64,000 bases of DNA, from contig NZ_JAATVW010000001.1 in assembly GCF_011947225.1 (NCBI RefSeq), forward strand, positions 248,001 to 312,000, given 5' to 3'. The position numbers and the translations under genes were made by a program. Of this stretch, positions 63,387-64,000 are shown piece by piece. Position 1 is the first letter of the stretch. Each line of letters starts with the position of its first letter. The notes under the pieces were generated by a model. The model was not told the origin of the DNA, searched no databases, and was given only the letters and a program-made list of their open reading frames with translations. Source of the stretch: Planosporangium flavigriseum (lineage in GTDB: Bacteria > Actinomycetota > Actinomycetes > Mycobacteriales > Micromonosporaceae).

Positions 63387-64000
63387 ATGCCGATTTCAAC
63401 GAGACTGACCAGGGAGTACGGGATACGTCACCCGCTGGTCAGTGCGGGCATGGGATTCGTCTCGTACGAAGGTCTCGCGGCCGCGGTGTCGAATGCGGGC
63501 GGCCTGGGTGTGCTGGGCGCATCGCCCGATCCGGTGCCGAGTTTGCAGTCCATGGTCAGCCGGATCCGCGATCTCACCGACAAGCCGTGGGGCGTTGGCC
63601 TTATCTGCGCGGAGACCGCATTCGGCCCGGCCAGCACGCCGGAGCACGTCGCCGCCTGCGTGGAGCTTCGAGTCCCGTTGGTCGTATTCCACCACGACGT
63701 TCCGCCTGCGGAGTGGATCTCGCGGCTTCGCTCTGCCGGGATCAAGGTGTGGATGCAGGTGTCCTCCGTCGACCTCGCCGTCCAGGCAATGGCGGCCGGC
63801 GTCGACGGCCTGATTGCGCAGGGGCGCGAGGCGGGTGGGCACGTGCGGGCGGTTTCGTCTCGCGCGGAGTTGCTGAGCGCGATCCGGCAACGTTTTCCGG
63901 AAGCGTTGCTGCTCGGGGCGGGCGGTATCAGTACCGGCGAGAACGTGGCCGCCACCCTTAGCCAGGGAGCCGACGGCGTCTGGGTCGGCACCCGCTTCGT
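63387..64000 (+). CDS. Nitronate monooxygenase / 2-nitropropane dioxygenase-like enzyme, truncated by window edge
   Basis: The ATG at 63387 opens a frame to the last base (204 codons). It shows the FMN-binding TIM-barrel motifs of the family: IRHPLVSAGMGFVSYEGLAAAVSNAGGLGVLG at 13-44, the catalytic-His loop QGREAGGH near 146-153, and LLLGAGGISTGENVAATLSQGADGVWVGTRF at the end. These enzymes oxidise alkyl nitronates with O2; FabK-type enoyl-ACP reductases are relatives, so the exact reaction is not settled. The C-terminal part is outside the window. Confidence 0.85.
   Translation, partial: MPISTRLTREYGIRHPLVSAGMGFVSYEGLAAAVSNAGGLGVLGASPDPVPSLQSMVSRIRDLTDKPWGVGLICAETAFGPASTPEHVAACVELRVPLVVFHHDVPPAEWISRLRSAGIKVWMQVSSVDLAVQAMAAGVDGLIAQGREAGGHVRAVSSRAELLSAIRQRFPEALLLGAGGISTGENVAATLSQGADGVWVGTRF

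Overview
High-GC actinomycete DNA. The GC-rich third codon positions, GTG/TTG starts with GGAGG-type ribosome sites, an FHA/Ser-Thr-kinase-linked type VII secretion locus, and the catabolic clusters suggest a filamentous actinobacterium, possibly Micromonosporaceae (inference only; no rRNA or other marker gene is present). The window is mostly accessory: metabolic clusters and a secretion locus separated by decayed insertion sequences and integration scars. || 1-6.3 kb: part of an aerobic benzoyl-CoA ('box') pathway. It holds a benzoate-CoA ligase cut by the left edge, BoxC, a PaaX-type regulator, BoxB, and a wrecked SDR/aldehyde-dehydrogenase remnant where BoxD would be expected. A shared sequence motif lies upstream of boxC, boxB and the remnant. 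|| 6.5-6.8 kb: an internally deleted IS6-type element. || 7.1-17.6 kb: a compact type VII-like secretion locus. It has a giant EssC-like ATPase (ubiquitin-like + FHA + two TM + three FtsK/SpoIIIE domains), a WXG100 protein, a WXG100-like partner, a long WXG-headed candidate effector overlapping a small partner gene, two small membrane proteins, an FHA-HTH protein and a transmembrane Ser/Thr kinase. No EccB/EccD/EccE/mycosin genes are present in the window. || 17.5-29.6 kb: a 12-kb segment bounded by two near-identical 87-bp repeats, each holding a rho-independent-like hairpin and the 3' half of a tRNA, i.e. footprints of integration at a tRNA gene. It carries a Liv-type ABC transporter, acetamidase/formamidase, amidase, IclR regulator, cupin, a decayed second cupin and a CynX-like MFS exporter: an amide uptake and hydrolysis island. 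|| 29.9-40.2 kb: an ABC sugar-type import operon with two different lipoprotein binding proteins, one single-domain ATPase, one permease, two YhfX-like PLP enzymes, an M20 hydrolase and a ROK kinase, divergent from a ROK repressor. The control region between them contains a 23-bp palindrome and a 20-bp-spaced direct repeat. || 40.2-43.3 kb: small membrane genes, an IS6 copy whose first catalytic Asp is Asn, a gene truncated by that IS, and an Imm35-like immunity gene overlapping what looks like the tail of a lost toxin. || 43.3-55.8 kb: a LacI-regulated catabolic cluster with an FMN reductase, HpcH/HpaI aldolase, MFS, an Opp-type ABC importer, an NtaA/DszA-type flavin monooxygenase, and a flavin reductase fused to an IclR effector domain. 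Together these look like import and monooxygenation of a peptide-like or aminopolycarboxylate-like substrate, the resulting acid being cleaved by the aldolase. || 56.3-57.5 kb: a transposase killed by an in-frame TGA. 57.7-63.0 kb: a two-gene unit with a 1610-residue HEAT-repeat/DUF4132-type protein. 63.4-64 kb: a nitronate monooxygenase-like enzyme cut by the right edge.
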